Source: Mactromeris polynyma | Lineage: Eukaryota; Mollusca; Bivalvia; Venerida; Mactridae | Reading direction: 5' to 3' | Assembly: GCA_032209605.1 (NCBI GenBank) | Contig: JASFXZ010000007.1 | Coordinates: 23,992,264 to 24,056,263 of the forward strand | DNA: 64,000 bases | Shown here: positions 35,817-49,537 of the stretch, piece after piece | How positions within the stretch are numbered: position 1 is the first letter of the stretch | Layout: each line of letters begins with the position of its first letter | Position numbers and translations under genes: made by a program | The notes under the pieces: generated by a model | What the model was told of the DNA's origin: nothing | Databases searched by the model: none | What the model saw: only the letters and a program-made list of their open reading frames with translations

Positions 35817-37855
35817 ATGCGCTTGCCTCTGATATGTCATCGAGTACATTTTTGACAGCCTTCACCGGTATTACTTGATATATCTATGTTATGTATGCAT
35901 TATCTTCTGTACACCATCTCTTATGTTAGAGAACTGTCTGCAGAGATTGTCTTATGTACACTACTAGTTTATATTGGATGATTGTAGGATAATCGTGAGG
36001 TCGGATACACCATAAAACCAGGTTTATACCCCCAGTCCAGTTGTTGCGATTGACCGTTCAAATGTGGAACTCCTATTTTCACCCTTCGTGTATGTATATG
36101 TTTACTTGTATATAATAACATGTTAATACACTTGTCTAACATTTTCACTAAAAATAATTTAGGTTCTGATTCGTAATCTAAAGATCAACCAGTATCAATT
36201 TGTCCTTTCCGGAAGCAGCTGACAACTTCTTCCCTCAGATCACAGGTGAAGGAAAATTGACTGTAGCCAGTAGGATGTGACCTGGACCGACCGGGAATCT
36301 ACCTCAGGCCTTCTGGGTGACAGTCATGGCTTTACCAATAATTGAGCATACCGGACAGGGTTATCAGAACTATGGCGATTCGAGACCAGACAATCATTAT
36401 ATGTGTAAGACATATGTAACACTGTGACTGAATTACCCCAATGTTAGTGTAAAAGGTGAATCGTACCACAATGTATCGATGTATCATGCAATATAGATGA
36501 TTATACATCCTAGCATATCGTCGAAGTGACGCTGAAGTGAGCAAATATGACTGCTATGTTAAATATACTATAATAACAAGCTCTGTTTGGTGTGTGTAAG
36601 ATGGAATTTGTTTGCAAATGTACTGATTTATACTTGATAAGTAAACTGATCTTAAACCTGTGCAATCGAAGAACTGTTGAATACGAACGCTATATAACAC
36701 CAATATTGTTCCGTAATGTTTACAAAAGTTGGACGTTCATATCGTAAATATCACACTGAGGAATCGTTACTGATCACCTCCAAAGATATTTTTCACAAGA
36801 ACCGGACATCTGAATGATTTCATTTCTTTGAACTCAAATACAGTAATGCAGTAAAACAAATAAAAACGAGACTGTTTGATTAGTACAATATGATCAACTC
36901 AGATCATAAAACATCAGATGTTAAATATTGTATTAGTTCAGAGTCAAATAACAATTATGATGTATGGGACTGTTCCCTACGTCAATAAAACAGACATATG
37001 TTAGTGACACGTTCATGTTGACATTCACACAATACAAACATACAGATTATAAATACATGGTATTGTATTTTGATCAAATATTATTGGAGGACTTTCAACT
37101 GTCAGTGTTTTCTGTCATTTCGGTCGAGAACTCTATATGTATTTCAAATCAAGGCTTAGAAGGTCGTATGCAGCAGCAGCGTCTGGTAAAGATATATTAT
37201 ATACTCTAAATATTTTTTTCATTAGAAAATTGTCATTGAGCGATTTCAATATCAAATATACAGTCTAGTAGAATTAATGGGTTTATCAATTTTGTTGAAT
37301 AGGACGCCAGTAAGATGGAATTTTGTTATTCAAACTGTCTGAATGTACAACCAATAATGAATTATAGTCGATCATAAACGTCTATGCTTGCTAACTGTCG
37401 TCTGCAGATATTTTAATAAATTGAACCAGTGCTCATATATTGCATCAATGTTTGTGAACTTGAAGTTTGTTTCATTTTTATAGATGTCTGCACATCAAGC
37501 TTGTTGGAAGAATACGAGTGTATTATTTATTTGAAAACGAACAATCGGAGATGTAGCGAACTCCATATTTTTCATCTACGACATTTGAATTATTGACTAT
37601 GCACGGATCCATTACCGTTCCTGAGAATGAAGAACCATTTTTAGCGTGCCGAAAGTAGTTTTGTTATTAATAACGTCACTTACACGTAATAACGCTCATT
37701 ATGGTATCATTTTCGATGATCTACACGTCAATTCGCATTCATTGATTATGGAATCTAATAAACTCATCTTCTGAAAACGATACAAAATCGCTCGCCTTCT
37801 GAAAACTGTGAAATAAATTAAGTTATTCGTGAACACTCATACAATGTGCTATATA

Positions 37856-38100
37856 CACTCAACAAAATTTCTAATTGGTCACTTCATATTTATTGAAGAG
37901 ACCATACCATATATATCCGTTTTATGACTTTTAATTTTAGGGTTATTAGTGTTGATATGTCGTAAAGTTCACGTGAGAATCAATATGGATTGATGCATTC
38001 TGAACAGTTGTACGAAGAAAGTATGTATGTGATGGTGTTTGTATTGTTGAATTTTCATTCACTGTTAAATAATATCAATAAAATCCAAGTGACCAATTAG
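37856..38100. mobile_element. 262-bp-family MITE, right end deleted (copy 4)
   Basis: Same insertion as 30,446 in copy 3. It ends abruptly after GACCAATTAG, where the right TIR terminus and about 30 flanking bases are gone. Confidence 0.85.
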
Positions 38101-38323
38101 TAGGTGGGTAGGCCATAAAAGACAAAGCATGGTTAAACATGAACATATTGATTTCTAACTACACTTTGTATGTTGATATGCCACTAATATGACGGAAATA
38201 ACAGGGTAACACCAAAACAGAAAAAGTGCTTTTCTATATGTAATTGTCTATTTTCTGATAATACGAATCACAAGATTATTATAGACACTTTATCGAAAGT
38301 GAATATTGAGTAAACTTTGAGTA

Positions 38324-38500
38324 CAGTGAAACCTCTATAATAAAACCACCATTGAGACCCTTTATAACTGGTCTTTTTATTGAGGTATTCCTAATACTGA
38401 GATTGATTAAAGAGCAAAACCATGAAAATGGACTGAAAATTGTGATGTTTATTTCGAGTTGGTCTTATAATTGAGGTGGTCGTTAAGTGAGGTTTTACTG
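38324..38500. mobile_element. CAGTAAAACCTC-family MITE, complete (copy 4)
   Basis: 177 bases with ends CAGTGAAACCTC and GAGGTTTTACTG and TA on each side. This is the complete version of the elements at 15,704 and 30,975. Confidence 0.88.
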
Positions 38501-39402
38501 TATACTGATAACATTAGAATATTTGGCATTGACAACACGCCTTTCTACATATACGACATACGAACTTCTAACAATACAGACACATGTAGGATATTGTACC
38601 AGACACGACAAACACAATACGTGAACATGGACATACTGGAATGGCATGCTGAAATACAATAGAACATCGACTCCTGTATATAATACATCAATTTATACGC
38701 CGAGTTTAAAAACCAACATTTATTTTTTTAATATTCCAAGCCAATGAAGAAGCATTTAATACAAGACTCCTGTACTTTTTCGGCGCAGCCGTACTAACAT
38801 AACTTTGCAATTTGAATAATCAGCATTGTGTAAACCAATAAAATATTACGTTAACCTCTAAACTGAACAACGTTAGTAACCTCGACTCTGATTGGTTAAG
38901 TGTTCGATAAGGGATACGTTACCTTACCGAAATACACTGAATTTCGGTGAAATACCGAAATCCGTTTTGGATCTGGAGTGACCTGCAATCATAACATCTC
39001 GGCATTTTATTATGGCGCACAACAAATCTTAAACTTCGAATTGCGCCGAATATCTTTTTACAAGATATTTCTTGTTATTACAATAATAGAAACATTGCAA
39101 TAATGCATCATACAAATAAAACAAAGCTGAAGAATAGTATGAGCACACATGGGATGTGTCATTTACTTAATAAGACATTACAGAGGGATTTCAGAAAATC
39201 CTCTGTGGTTTTACCAACGACAGTATTGACATGATGTCTTTTTATATCAATTAAATTGTCTGTACGAAGATCTGTTACAGGCAATCTAGTGATGTGTCTT
39301 TCTCATTTCACACAAGTGTCGTGAAATGTCGTCTCACTAATTTATCTAATGAAACATTGTTGATGGAAGCTGTAATCCGATGTAACACCTAATAAATATA
39401 TA

Positions 39403-39585
39403 CAGTAAAACCTCACTTCACTTAAAACCCACCTAAATAATAGGATCACCTAAAAATAATGAACACAATTTTCAAGTCCAATTGAACTGTTGTGCTCTTT
39501 ATTAGACCTCAAAATTTAGACCACCTAAATAATAAGACCTGTTTTCAAGGGTCCAAAGGGTGGTCGCATTATTGAGGTTTTACTG
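39403..39585. mobile_element. CAGTAAAACCTC-family MITE, complete (copy 4)
   Basis: 183 bases; the same insertion as 16,768-16,950, with intact TIRs and TA flanks. Confidence 0.9.
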
Positions 39586-39686
39586 TACATATATCACATT
39601 TAGACAGGCTGTGGAGTTTCAGACATTAAGTAATGCTTACATATACTAATGTTTGACACAATGAGATGGAAAAGTCAGATTTATAT

Positions 39687-39736
39687 CTGATGATGGGTTT
39701 TCGTCATGTGTCGTGCCCTTAACGACTTCTCATCAG
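39687..39736. repeat. Cloverleaf-like motif, instance 4b
   Basis: Same context as instance 1b but with both stems intact (CTGATGA/TCATCAG and GTCGT/ACGAC). Confidence 0.75.
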
Positions 39737-40700
39737 ATGCGCTGGCTTCGGGACAGGCTGTGGAGCTTATGTTTCAGACGTCAATAATGCCTACATATAC
39801 TTGACACAATAAGATGAAAAAATCGGTTTCATGAAGCATTTCAACACACTGAAAGTTCACCAAACACATTCAAACAATCAACAGTTTCACATTTCTAGCG
39901 GACAAATCAGTTACGCAATGACGTCAAATTTCTGGAAAGTGTTCATGTAATATTTGGACGAATAATTCCACATATGTGGCCGTTTGATAGACGGGGTGCC
40001 ATAACTTTATTTTACATCGATCCTGAAATGAGTTTTATTGATAATTTTATCACTCTCGATATCTGTTACTAGGCTACTGTCCAGAACTCGCACATTATTC
40101 CAGTAATTCTAAAATAACGCGGAATAATCTGGCCTACAGCCAACAGCTAATCCAATAAGAACAGCTATCAAAGCTAATAAGAACTAATATAATGTGTTAA
40201 CTATGTGGCTGTTTGATTCATTATGCTTCTTGTCTCAGCTCTGGGCGACTACATGGACTTGTTGAAGTGAATCCCATAGCAATCAAATAATGGCGACGTT
40301 TCAACATCTCAGCAGAATCGTTGAAAGGTGGATGGATTAGAGTAAGTTAAAGGGGTGTCTGGAACGTCAGAGACGTGAAGAAAGGAAAAAACATAGCTAC
40401 AAGACATCAAGTGCTATGTCGTGTGAAATAAATGACAGTAACAAAACTGTTCTTAAAACCAAGCACATGTAAGGAATATCTAAATGTATCTAAAATACAT
40501 GCTTTTGATGTAAAATCTAGCCTTAGTTTTGTTAATTAGTACGTATTTTCATCACTCTTTAGTTACGGCATGAAAAGCGATGGAAATGAAGAACTGGACA
40601 CATTTAGAACAGCGCTGAAACCACATTCCATGCACTGGAGATTGTAACAAGGTTATCTCTCCCTCTGTAGCCCTGTCCCTTATATAGTATATATACTTAA

Positions 40701-40912
40701 CGCCATTAAAACGCAACTATTTCACTTAGCCTTCATTTTGTTAACGCGTTTTATTGTTACAAATATGTAACCAAACTATGGCCCTAGGATTCATATTTCA
40801 TCGTTGATTAAGTTAAGGAACTTGATATTTTTTTTTAGAATTAAAATATAATACTTTCTTTATAATGTTATAGTGTTGACGCGAACAATTTTTAGTTGCG
40901 TATTAAATGCCG
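40701..40912. repeat. Inverted repeat pair, about 20-bp arms
   Basis: CGCCATTAAAACGCAACTA at 40,701-40,719 is matched in reverse by TAGTTGCGTATTAAATGCCG at 40,893-40,912, with three or so changes. It is also present in copy 3 and absent from copy 1 with the surrounding stretch. It could be a 212-bp TIR element. Confidence 0.55.
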
Positions 40913-43169
40913 TGGAGTATATAATACATTGCAAGACATCAAAACATATCTACGAAATAGCACCGAATTCTATGCATGAATTATTTATCTTTCAAACACC
41001 TACTTTATGCGACACTGTAAGCAATGGCGACGATGATCGTTCTCTTCTTTATCAAAGTGTTAAATAAAGTTACAAAGCAGACATGTTGTCAGAATTAAGG
41101 ATTATGGGACAAATGCCACGTATCGTAAATATTGGTAATGGGTTCAAATCAAAACGAGACAATCTTGTAACATAACATAATTTGTGTCTTCTATGTCAGA
41201 CAGAACAATTTTTATGTATGAATGCAATCCGTTAGACAAGCTCAGACAATTTATATTTACACAAAAATGGCAAGAAACCGTAATAATGTAATGTATTATT
41301 CAAATGTACAATGTTGGGCTAAATGAATATATCGATGTGTGCACTAAAATGTCAGTTTGTTAGGACGTCCGGGTATCATGAACACTTCAGTGCTGTTTTT
41401 TAAAGGCGTGTCCAACAATGAGGCCATTTCTTTCTAACGTAGAGATTTCCTTTTAACTTTGTATATTTTATCAGTGTAATGTATCTAAACAAATTAAGAA
41501 ATAAAAATGACGGGTCACCTTGCTCGATTTTATGATAATGAAGATTAAAACGTGAATATTTCATGTGAATATATTGCGAAATCGATACAATTTTAATACA
41601 TTTTTTTCTAGCGGAGAGATTTTCTTACAACTTGGTATACTAAATGAGAGTCACTGTCTGAATGCAAATATCAAATAAAAATAATGGCCGGGTCGCCTCG
41701 CTTGATTTTAAGATAAAGAGACTATAAGTATATATATTGTGTTAAGAAATTTACATGTGACGAGATTTCTGTGAATTTAAGTTTGATTGAAACATAATAG
41801 ACCGCAAATCTACTAACATGTGGTATGGGACAATTTATTGTAACAGTGTGGAAGTCAGCCTTTGGTTACGGTTAAAAAAGCAAGTAATAGGCTCTAGTAT
41901 ACATCAGACATTGATTCTGCTTGGACGGATGGTTAGAATATGTAAGAAATAACCGTAACATGAAAACATTAATTTCTTTCTTTTCTTTTACTTTCTTATG
42001 ATTAATTAAGTAGAACATAACGGTCAATATTTTCTTAATTTGTGTCATGTCAACAAAAATATAGAAAACACAACATAAATATATGAATATTTATCTCCAA
42101 AAACTTCATATGGATGTAATATAGTAATTATTCTAATCAAATGACTCTCAAATAAAGATCATGGCACTAAATGAATGATTGTTGCGAGGATAAACCACCT
42201 TCACTGAATATCAATCAAAGTACGAACACATCTCGGATGTGTATGATGCGTACATATCAAAGTATTGAAGTTACCACTATGGTCTGACAAACGCTAATCA
42301 AAGCATCGAACGAATCCTGTGATCTGGGTAATTGAACGTTTCCGAGTATCAAATGATAAAGTTACCGACGAAAAGGGCAATTAAAGTACTGAAGGTACAA
42401 TGATCTGTGTAACCAATACTTCAGTACCGATCACAGTAATGGAGGTACATCTGCGTCATGCATCAATCACGTTCCAATCAAATTACTGAACGAGTGCAAA
42501 TCAGAGTACTGAAGTTGCTGCAGTGATCTGTGTAATTGAACCTCTCAAAAGTCAATTTAAGCATTTAGTTTTCAGACATGAATGGTCCTCGAGTCTTACG
42601 CCACTTTGCATGTAGATCGCATATAAAGCCCCGGCTTAAGTGTTATTGGAAAGCGTTTTAACCTAGCTCTTACCCTTCTGCCACTTATTGTGCCATATCG
42701 GATGACAAAAACTCGTTATTTATGACTCCGAGTGTGTGCATGCTTTTGATTTTGAATGACAAAACATATTAACGTTAGGCTATTTTTAATGCATGTGGCG
42801 TCTTTTTTCAGATTTAGCCGTCAGATTTATCTTTCATCGAATGATCTATTGAGCACTCCATTTTCCTCTTCAAATATACTGAAAGGGCAAAAAACGCCGG
42901 GTCGTACATTTTGCTGTAATTCTGTAAGCGATAGGACAGAAGTACTTCGTCAAACTACCTTTTGTGAAACACGCCTTTCATCCCGGTAAACACCCTTTCG
43001 GAAAATTGACCGGTGCTTCTGTAATTGCCTGTTTTTAGAAACACGAAAATCGTGTGCACACGCATCGACATGGATTCGTTCAAATTAAATTTTACCGAGA
43101 TATATAAAACTTGGCCAAACAATATGAAATTGTCAATATGACCAATAATGATGTTTCTTCTACGTACAT

Positions 43170-44089
43170 TCTAAAACATCCAATATCTCTGATCTCACCG
43201 TACACATTCGTTCCATATATCAACTCATCATATTCCAGACCATCACGACATTATAGAAACATTTTGGCAATACTTCACTCTATAACCTTTATATGGTTGG
43301 TGAACATCAATCAGTGCTTACAGAGTCATACGTTATCTAAACATTTATCATTACCTATAGCCATTTCCATTGTTTTTGTCTGAAAGTTGCGACAGATCAT
43401 TGTTTTATATAAATAAATAATATAATGAACTGTTTGTCCAAATTTAAGCTGACATTTATAAGTAAATTCAATCAGTAAATATTGGTCCCTCAGACACTGC
43501 TATATTCGAATCGAGACCAAGAATTTTGGCAAGTTGCACATCTGGGTTCTCTTTACTTTATGGTATATAAGTTAAACTAGCACCAATATAGCTGTACAAC
43601 AAGCATCATGGTGAAAAGACACCCAGTAATAAAGAATGAAAACTGGATTATGAGAGAAGCTGATTGATCTACTTGCTTGAAAACAAAATGACAATCCAAA
43701 GGTAAGGTTCCTGCTTTATATATATACATACATGTATATATGACGTCAGGCGTTTTCCATTCCTTGTCTTAAGATAAACGAGAACAATCCATAATAATAT
43801 TATCATGAGGAACCCGAAGTTAGGACACCAGCAAGCTCAATATAACATAAAATGGCATATTTCATGCTATGACATCAGGTGGCGCTTTTCTGTTGAAGTC
43901 AGTAATTTTCGTAAAACATTAAACATAAATTTGTAATCGTACAAGCTTACCGACAGATCAACTATTGAGGGACTGGGGACTTTATCGAATGCATTCGGAT
44001 TGGAAGATATGACAGGAGCGTTTATTAGAAAGATAATGTTACAGTTAAAATATATATGTTTTTGCCTTTATATTAGTATATAATTAATT
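43170..44089. other. Unique spacer between the two duplicated regions
   Basis: AT-rich sequence matching neither tandem array. A frame near 43,111-43,383 crosses the array edge and is not convincing as coding. No repeats recognised. Confidence 0.5.
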
Positions 44090-44122
44090 ACATGTTATGT
44101 TGTATTTTTCTTATTTACTAGC

Positions 44123-44251
44123 GAATAAACATCTGAACTAAGAACTAATATCTGTGTATTCATTCCATCATATCCGAACTCACATCTAACTTTTGGCTAT
44201 GTTTTTCGAATAAACATCTCGACTGACAACTAATAGCTGTGTATTCGGGAA
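44123..44251. repeat. GAATAAACATCTGAAC minisatellite, two units (copy A)
   Basis: Two units of a repeat beginning GAATAAACATC and containing AGCTGTGTATTC or its variant. These correspond to the first and last units of the nine-unit array in copy B. Confidence 0.9.
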
Positions 44252-44936
44252 CGTTATAACTAATAACTAACAGTCCTATATCAAAAATACGATAAATGTT
44301 TTTTATCCTGTCACTTACTGTAATTTCGACCCGATAACAGGGTGCCTGATATCTTTTGCTTTATCAGGTCACTTGGTCACATGACTTTTATCTCACCTCA
44401 CATGATCACGTGACTAGTCGGACTTTTTTTAGTATAGTATCGCAATGATAATTTTTTCCGGACTTACTTAAACAATGGATTTTTTCAATTGAATACTATC
44501 AACCCTTTTCATCTTTTTTGTATAATGCATACAATAAAATGTTTTTCGACTTTTTCTTTGTTCTGTCAGTAAAACGTGAAAATGCCATAATAAATTCGTC
44601 GGCGCTATCAGGAGAACTATATACTGGTCTTTGACACAACTTGAAATAACTGCGCACGGGTTAGCTATGTCACAAACAGTTACGACAAATCATGCTACAC
44701 TATCAGATCTCTAGATAACGCGGCATCACTAAACCAATAAACACATTGCAGAACACTCAACCATGATGAATATAAACTAATTATTGTTGTGAGGAATCGG
44801 TCGGGAGTGTCTATAGGTTTTGCTCTGTGCATAAATAAAATTGTATGTATATTTTCAAAACAAACAATACATGAATGAATAGCCGCCATTGATCAAACTT
44901 GACTTCCAGTATACAAGTATACAGATTAATGATTTT

Positions 44937-45174
44937 TATACTCAGTACATTTAAAAACGCACAAAACTGAGTTTATTAAGTTATGTAGATTTACATAGGG
45001 ATACAGGGAACTAACTGTGCATTGTATTATTTTATGTTTATGTAATATATACGATATATTTCTTTACAAATATTGGGTATTTTCATAAATTATAAGTTTC
45101 AGAATGCAATAAAATGACGCTTTACAAACATTCCGCAGGTCTGAAACTGTATGTTTTTAAATGTACTGAGTATA
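44937..45174. mobile_element. 238-bp TIR element (copy A)
   Basis: TATACTCAGTACATTTAAAA at the left is matched in reverse by TTTTTAAATGTACTGAGTATA at the right, over 20 bases perfect. It has no coding content. It is shared with copy B, so it was inserted before the duplication. Confidence 0.85.
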
Positions 45175-47117
45175 TATTGTTAAATAACAGCATTGTGACT
45201 AGAAGTATTAAGCAATTTTATCATTAATATTACGCGCAGATTGATTAATTCGCAGTACAAGTACTATTTTCGAGAATTACAGTTCCAAAATACTAGGATA
45301 TCATATGAAACAAAATCACTACATACTAATTTCTTATTTTCGAGACTTTGCACTGAATGAAGGAAGAGAGCAAAAAGTCATTTCATAATGCAATAAAACA
45401 AAATCATTACTTAACAGAGAAATAGGGAAATAATTGAAAGCGACAAAATGGGAAAATTGCACGATTTCAATCAATGTATACACTGTAATGATAAGGGAAA
45501 TAGCTGCAGCAACAAAACCAGTGTATCTTGGTGATATTCTATACAGATTAAATGACGAATGAAAACCGGCAACACTGACAGCCCGGTGATGTCGTAAAAT
45601 TACAAAATATCGATTACACCATTTTCTTCTCTTAACGGTGCTTACCCACTAGTGTTATGTATGTTCTCAATGATTCACAAACATGAAAGGCGTAATAAAT
45701 AGTATCTACCATAGACAACTGATGTACGCAGTCTGTGGGTCATGTATCAAACCGGATGATAAAGAACGTAGGAGAATGTAGGAACGAAATGTACTGATGG
45801 TGCATTGTGGGTATATCGACTGCTGTAATATACGACTATAAATTTACGTTTAAAGCGGCGACTCAAGTTTTATTTAATACATGTATGCATAAGGTTGTAT
45901 TTACATACTGACATTTGAGAAGGAATGAAATTCTATCGGATGGATATATGTATACTATGTAGCTGAATTTGACATGATCGGCAGTAACTGAGGCATTGAA
46001 CTCCCAACGTTCTACGAAGATACGTTGATGTTATAAAAGAATGTTAGGCATAATATGTTGAATGTGACAGAAACTACGAATGAACAAAGTGTTTTTATGT
46101 AATAGCACCTATTGTCATTCCAAGCTAAACGATAAATAAAAAATCATCTCCGATTTTTTAAATCCCTACTTTCTTTTTGACGGTTATAATCGGCTACTTT
46201 CGGTCTAGAAACACGTAATTATCAAACTATCAGAAAGTCTTCTTTTAAAATGGTATGCAATTTGGGAGGTTTGAAACTACCATGTATCCATCAGAGAAGA
46301 GAAAAAATGTCAGTCCGCTAAATGCTTCAAATTATTCAGCCAATGGAAATCAGGGTTCTATTGGCCCGGACCGAATTTGGCCATCTCCTTTGTGAACATT
46401 AAAATGTTGTTTTTCATTCTATATCACATTATATTGCAAAGCTGAAAAGTCTTAAATCGTATTCTAAAATTCTAAAAAAATGTTACAGACCCGGTTAGGT
46501 GACCTAATATAGTCTCGGAAACCGATTCAAAAGGAGAAAGAAGTCTATAAATGTCCAAAAGTGTATTTTCACCACCGTCTGCAGAGTTCATAGTAACATA
46601 CATTTTAATACTAGACATTAACTAAGAATTGGGAATCACGAATTCATAATGTATTGGAATAATGAGAGTTATGCACTCGAGGTCTCGTTCGTTATCTAAC
46701 ATCAGACATGAAAGATGTTAACATATCTATCCATCAAATCGTACGTCGTTTGGAAGTGGATAAGTTTTATGTAAATAAAAGTACACATTCATTAATAAAC
46801 AAGGCTATTATTATCGAAGAAGCATTCTGTTTTTTACCAGTCTTTTATTTGCTGTTTTTAAACAAACATTTCTGCAAAACATGAATATATATTTTACTAG
46901 ACAGTGCGAGCAAAACATCGACCCATTATATTGTTACGATGTTACATTGAGACGTGGCTTATCATTGATATGTAAAATGTAAATATTGTCAGACATTCTG
47001 ATGTTAATGTACAATCTATTGTTTGTGCGTATGCGTGTGTGAATGCTTGTTTGTTAGTGTGTGTGAATGCTTGTTTATCTTGCTAATAGAAGGCCATATT
47101 GTAAATAAGATATATGT

Positions 47118-47575
47118 ATAGTTTATTATAGTGTCAAGCATAAAATATTACAGTACATTTTACAGAGTAAAAAACATAAAAAAAAGATTTTGTGCTCAGC
47201 CACACTTGGCTTACTTAGACACTGACTAATTAACACAATATCACAGAATATCTACAATGCAGTGTTGTTTGTACTTCAACATTGATAAAATATTATGAAG
47301 TATCATATATGGAATTAAAACACACAAAATCAATTTCGATTTTCGATTTGAATACAAAATGTGACAAATGAAATTAACTTTAATTGTAGGAGAAGGTGGA
47401 AGAGCAAGAACTTAAAAACTCCATGACATGATACAAACGTAGCTATACAAATATAAGCAGAATTATTGCAATTGTTATAGAAAAGTTTAAATCTGCTGTC
47501 TTCATAAGTTTTTGCTATTCCATGTAGGTATTCCATAAGCTGTATACATTTATTGCTAATCCTTATTCTGTAAAT
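47118..47575. other. Copy-A-specific segment, about 450 bp
   Basis: Lies between AATAAGATATATG and CGAGTGAAAGTGTTGG; copy B has about 80 unrelated AT-rich bases at the same place (59,800-59,885). No TIRs or target duplication found, so insertion and loss cannot be told apart. Confidence 0.6.
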
Positions 47576-48902
47576 AAAGACGAGTGAAAGTGTTGGAGAA
47601 TCGTTGAAATGAGTGTATTGTTATATTGGATAGTCACTTAAAAATATAATTGTCTTTTGTGAACGAGGAATTTTCGCAAACATTTCCACGTCGCGGATTT
47701 TACCATGTATACGGTATATATTCTGGAAATACGCCAATGTTCTCAAAAATGTGGAACTACAAACTCTATTAGCAGCAGAAATTAAAATCAATTCTCATAC
47801 ATCTTTTCAATGTAAATTATAGACAGACATTAGAAATGAGAAATCGATACTAATTTTCCATGTCATAGCCGTACATTTGTCATTTAAAGACAAATCGAGA
47901 ATTAAAATATCAATCCCAATTAAGATACTGTAATACTTATAGAAATGGCATTAACCAGTTTTTAGCAGTACACATAATCCAGACTTTTACAATTTTACTG
48001 ATGACGAAAATCTTAAATGTGAGACAGTTATTAGCATTTGTGCCAAAACCTGTCATGATGTTTTAACATTGACCTCTGTAAATAATGTACAAATCATTTT
48101 ACAGTTATTGTGTGATAAGTTTTATTTTCATGCAAGAAGCAGCGGTTAATCAGTTCATCTAGGGTCTGACCGGGATGATAGTTGATTTCTTAAGTCATGT
48201 TTTAATTGTGCATTAGTACGGATTCAAATTCATTTTTTTTATAAACATCATTTAATACGTTTTTACAATACAGATTAACGACTGCTCCTTGTTTTTTATG
48301 TGTTGATCATGTGTACGTGATATATATATATATATTGTATGACATAACATTATGTATCTAAAGGTAGACTTTCTGATATTTTATCAAAATATGTTACGTA
48401 ATAAATTTGAGAAAATGGAATGTTAATGTTTACAGGCATACTCTAAAACATTGTATCGTAACTTTTCTTAAAGATTTTCCTGAACTACAAAACACGAGTC
48501 CGATACGGGTATTCCCTATGCTGGTGTTAACTCAATGCGTAGATCAGAATAGAAAATACCGGTATCGGTCGCTTGAATTTGTGGTTTTGGTAAAAAAGTT
48601 AGAAATGTGACAATGCAGTGTTGTTGAGTACTTCTGTATGAAGTACATTACCGTCAATAATTTTTACAATGTTTAAATAATGTAAGCGTTTAATTGTATA
48701 GTCTCTTTTAAGTCAATTTGAGTGGTGATATACTTGCTTTACGTTATAACTATTGTAGTTAGTAATATGTTAAATGTATATTATTGAGCAAAAAATAAAT
48801 AAATAATATAGAATAAATAAAATGATATAAAATGAGTGCAGAAGTAGAATATGACATGCCGCGAACACAGCTCACACCAAGGCACGAGAGAGCGTGACAA
48901 TA

Positions 48903-49063
48903 CAGTAACACCTCAATAATAAGACCACCTTTGGGACGCTTGAAAACTGGTCTTAATATTGACGTTGAATAAAGAGCAAAACAATGAATATGGACTTACA
49001 AATTGTGTTCTTAATTTTCATGTAATCTTATTATTGAGGTGGTATTTAAGTGGGGTTTTACTG
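48903..49063. mobile_element. CAGTAAAACCTC-family MITE (copy A)
   Basis: 161 bases, left end CAGTAACACCTC, right end GGGGTTTTACTG, TA on both sides. The same insertion is in copy B at 61,264-61,424. Confidence 0.88.
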
Positions 49064-49438
49064 TATTTACATATATTTACACAATTGCAAAGGCAAAGCG
49101 ATACAGACACACATGGGTGAACGTGGCAGTACCGTCTGAGATAGGTCACTGACTAGTTCTTTAAAATGTGTATACCATTAAAATGGAAACTATATGGAGT
49201 ACTTGTTAACAGAAAATAAATAAAACATTGAGGTTTCAGTTATGAAACACCCGCGCTATTTTAAACAATGTCTTGAAATTGAACACGTTGTTATAACTTT
49301 ATGTTTGCATTTTTATAAAATTATTTTCACCCATTGCATGTACAAAATTCGTGAAATAAGCATACCCAAGTGAAAGAATTATGTATTGACAACAAGAGAA
49401 ATTCTTTATTTTAAATCATTCATTTAAAAAATGTTCAG

Positions 49439-49537
49439 AAAGTAGAACCGATTGCGTGTAGAGTTGATACAGATGCCCTCTATTCTCTGGAAAAGGAAAT
49501 TGAGAGCGTCGCTGAAAATGGGGCATCTTTGTTATAA
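49439..49537 (+). other. Possible old terminal exon, intact only in copy A
   Basis: After a CAG at 49,436-49,438 a frame of 32 codons runs to TAA. It encodes a charged, helix-like peptide including TDALYSLEKEIESVAENG. The composition is unlike chance AT-rich sequence, and one difference from copy B (GAT/GAC) is silent. In copy B the frame is broken by a one-base deletion near 62,280. The acceptor has a poor pyrimidine tract and no upstream exon is recognised. I treat it as a possible gene relic, family unknown. Confidence 0.2.

Larger units (their letters stand above)
11899..43169. repeat. Four-copy tandem segmental array
   Basis: About 31 kb made of four head-to-tail copies of one segment. 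Shared landmarks recur in the same order, for example ATCGATAGGACAGAAGTAC at about 21,640, 26,720, 34,789 and (one change) 42,930. Each copy begins at ACAAGAA followed by CACTATCTATATTTGAATA and ends at GATGTTTCTTCTACGTACAT; similarity stops abruptly at both outer ends. In aligned parts the copies differ by only a few bases per hundred, plus large indels. No frame is preserved across copies in a way that suggests coding. Confidence 0.93.
34947..43169. repeat. Array copy 4 (about 8.2 kb)
   Basis: Starts inside the unit because of the junction deletion. A deletion at about 36,121 removes the first MITE and the sequence after it. It keeps the 15,850-17,950-type block (here 38,500-40,560). Near 41,720-41,760 it shares the short ACTATAAGTATAT join with copy 2, lacking the block found in copies 1 and 3. 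The end at 43,169 is the right edge of the array. Confidence 0.85.
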
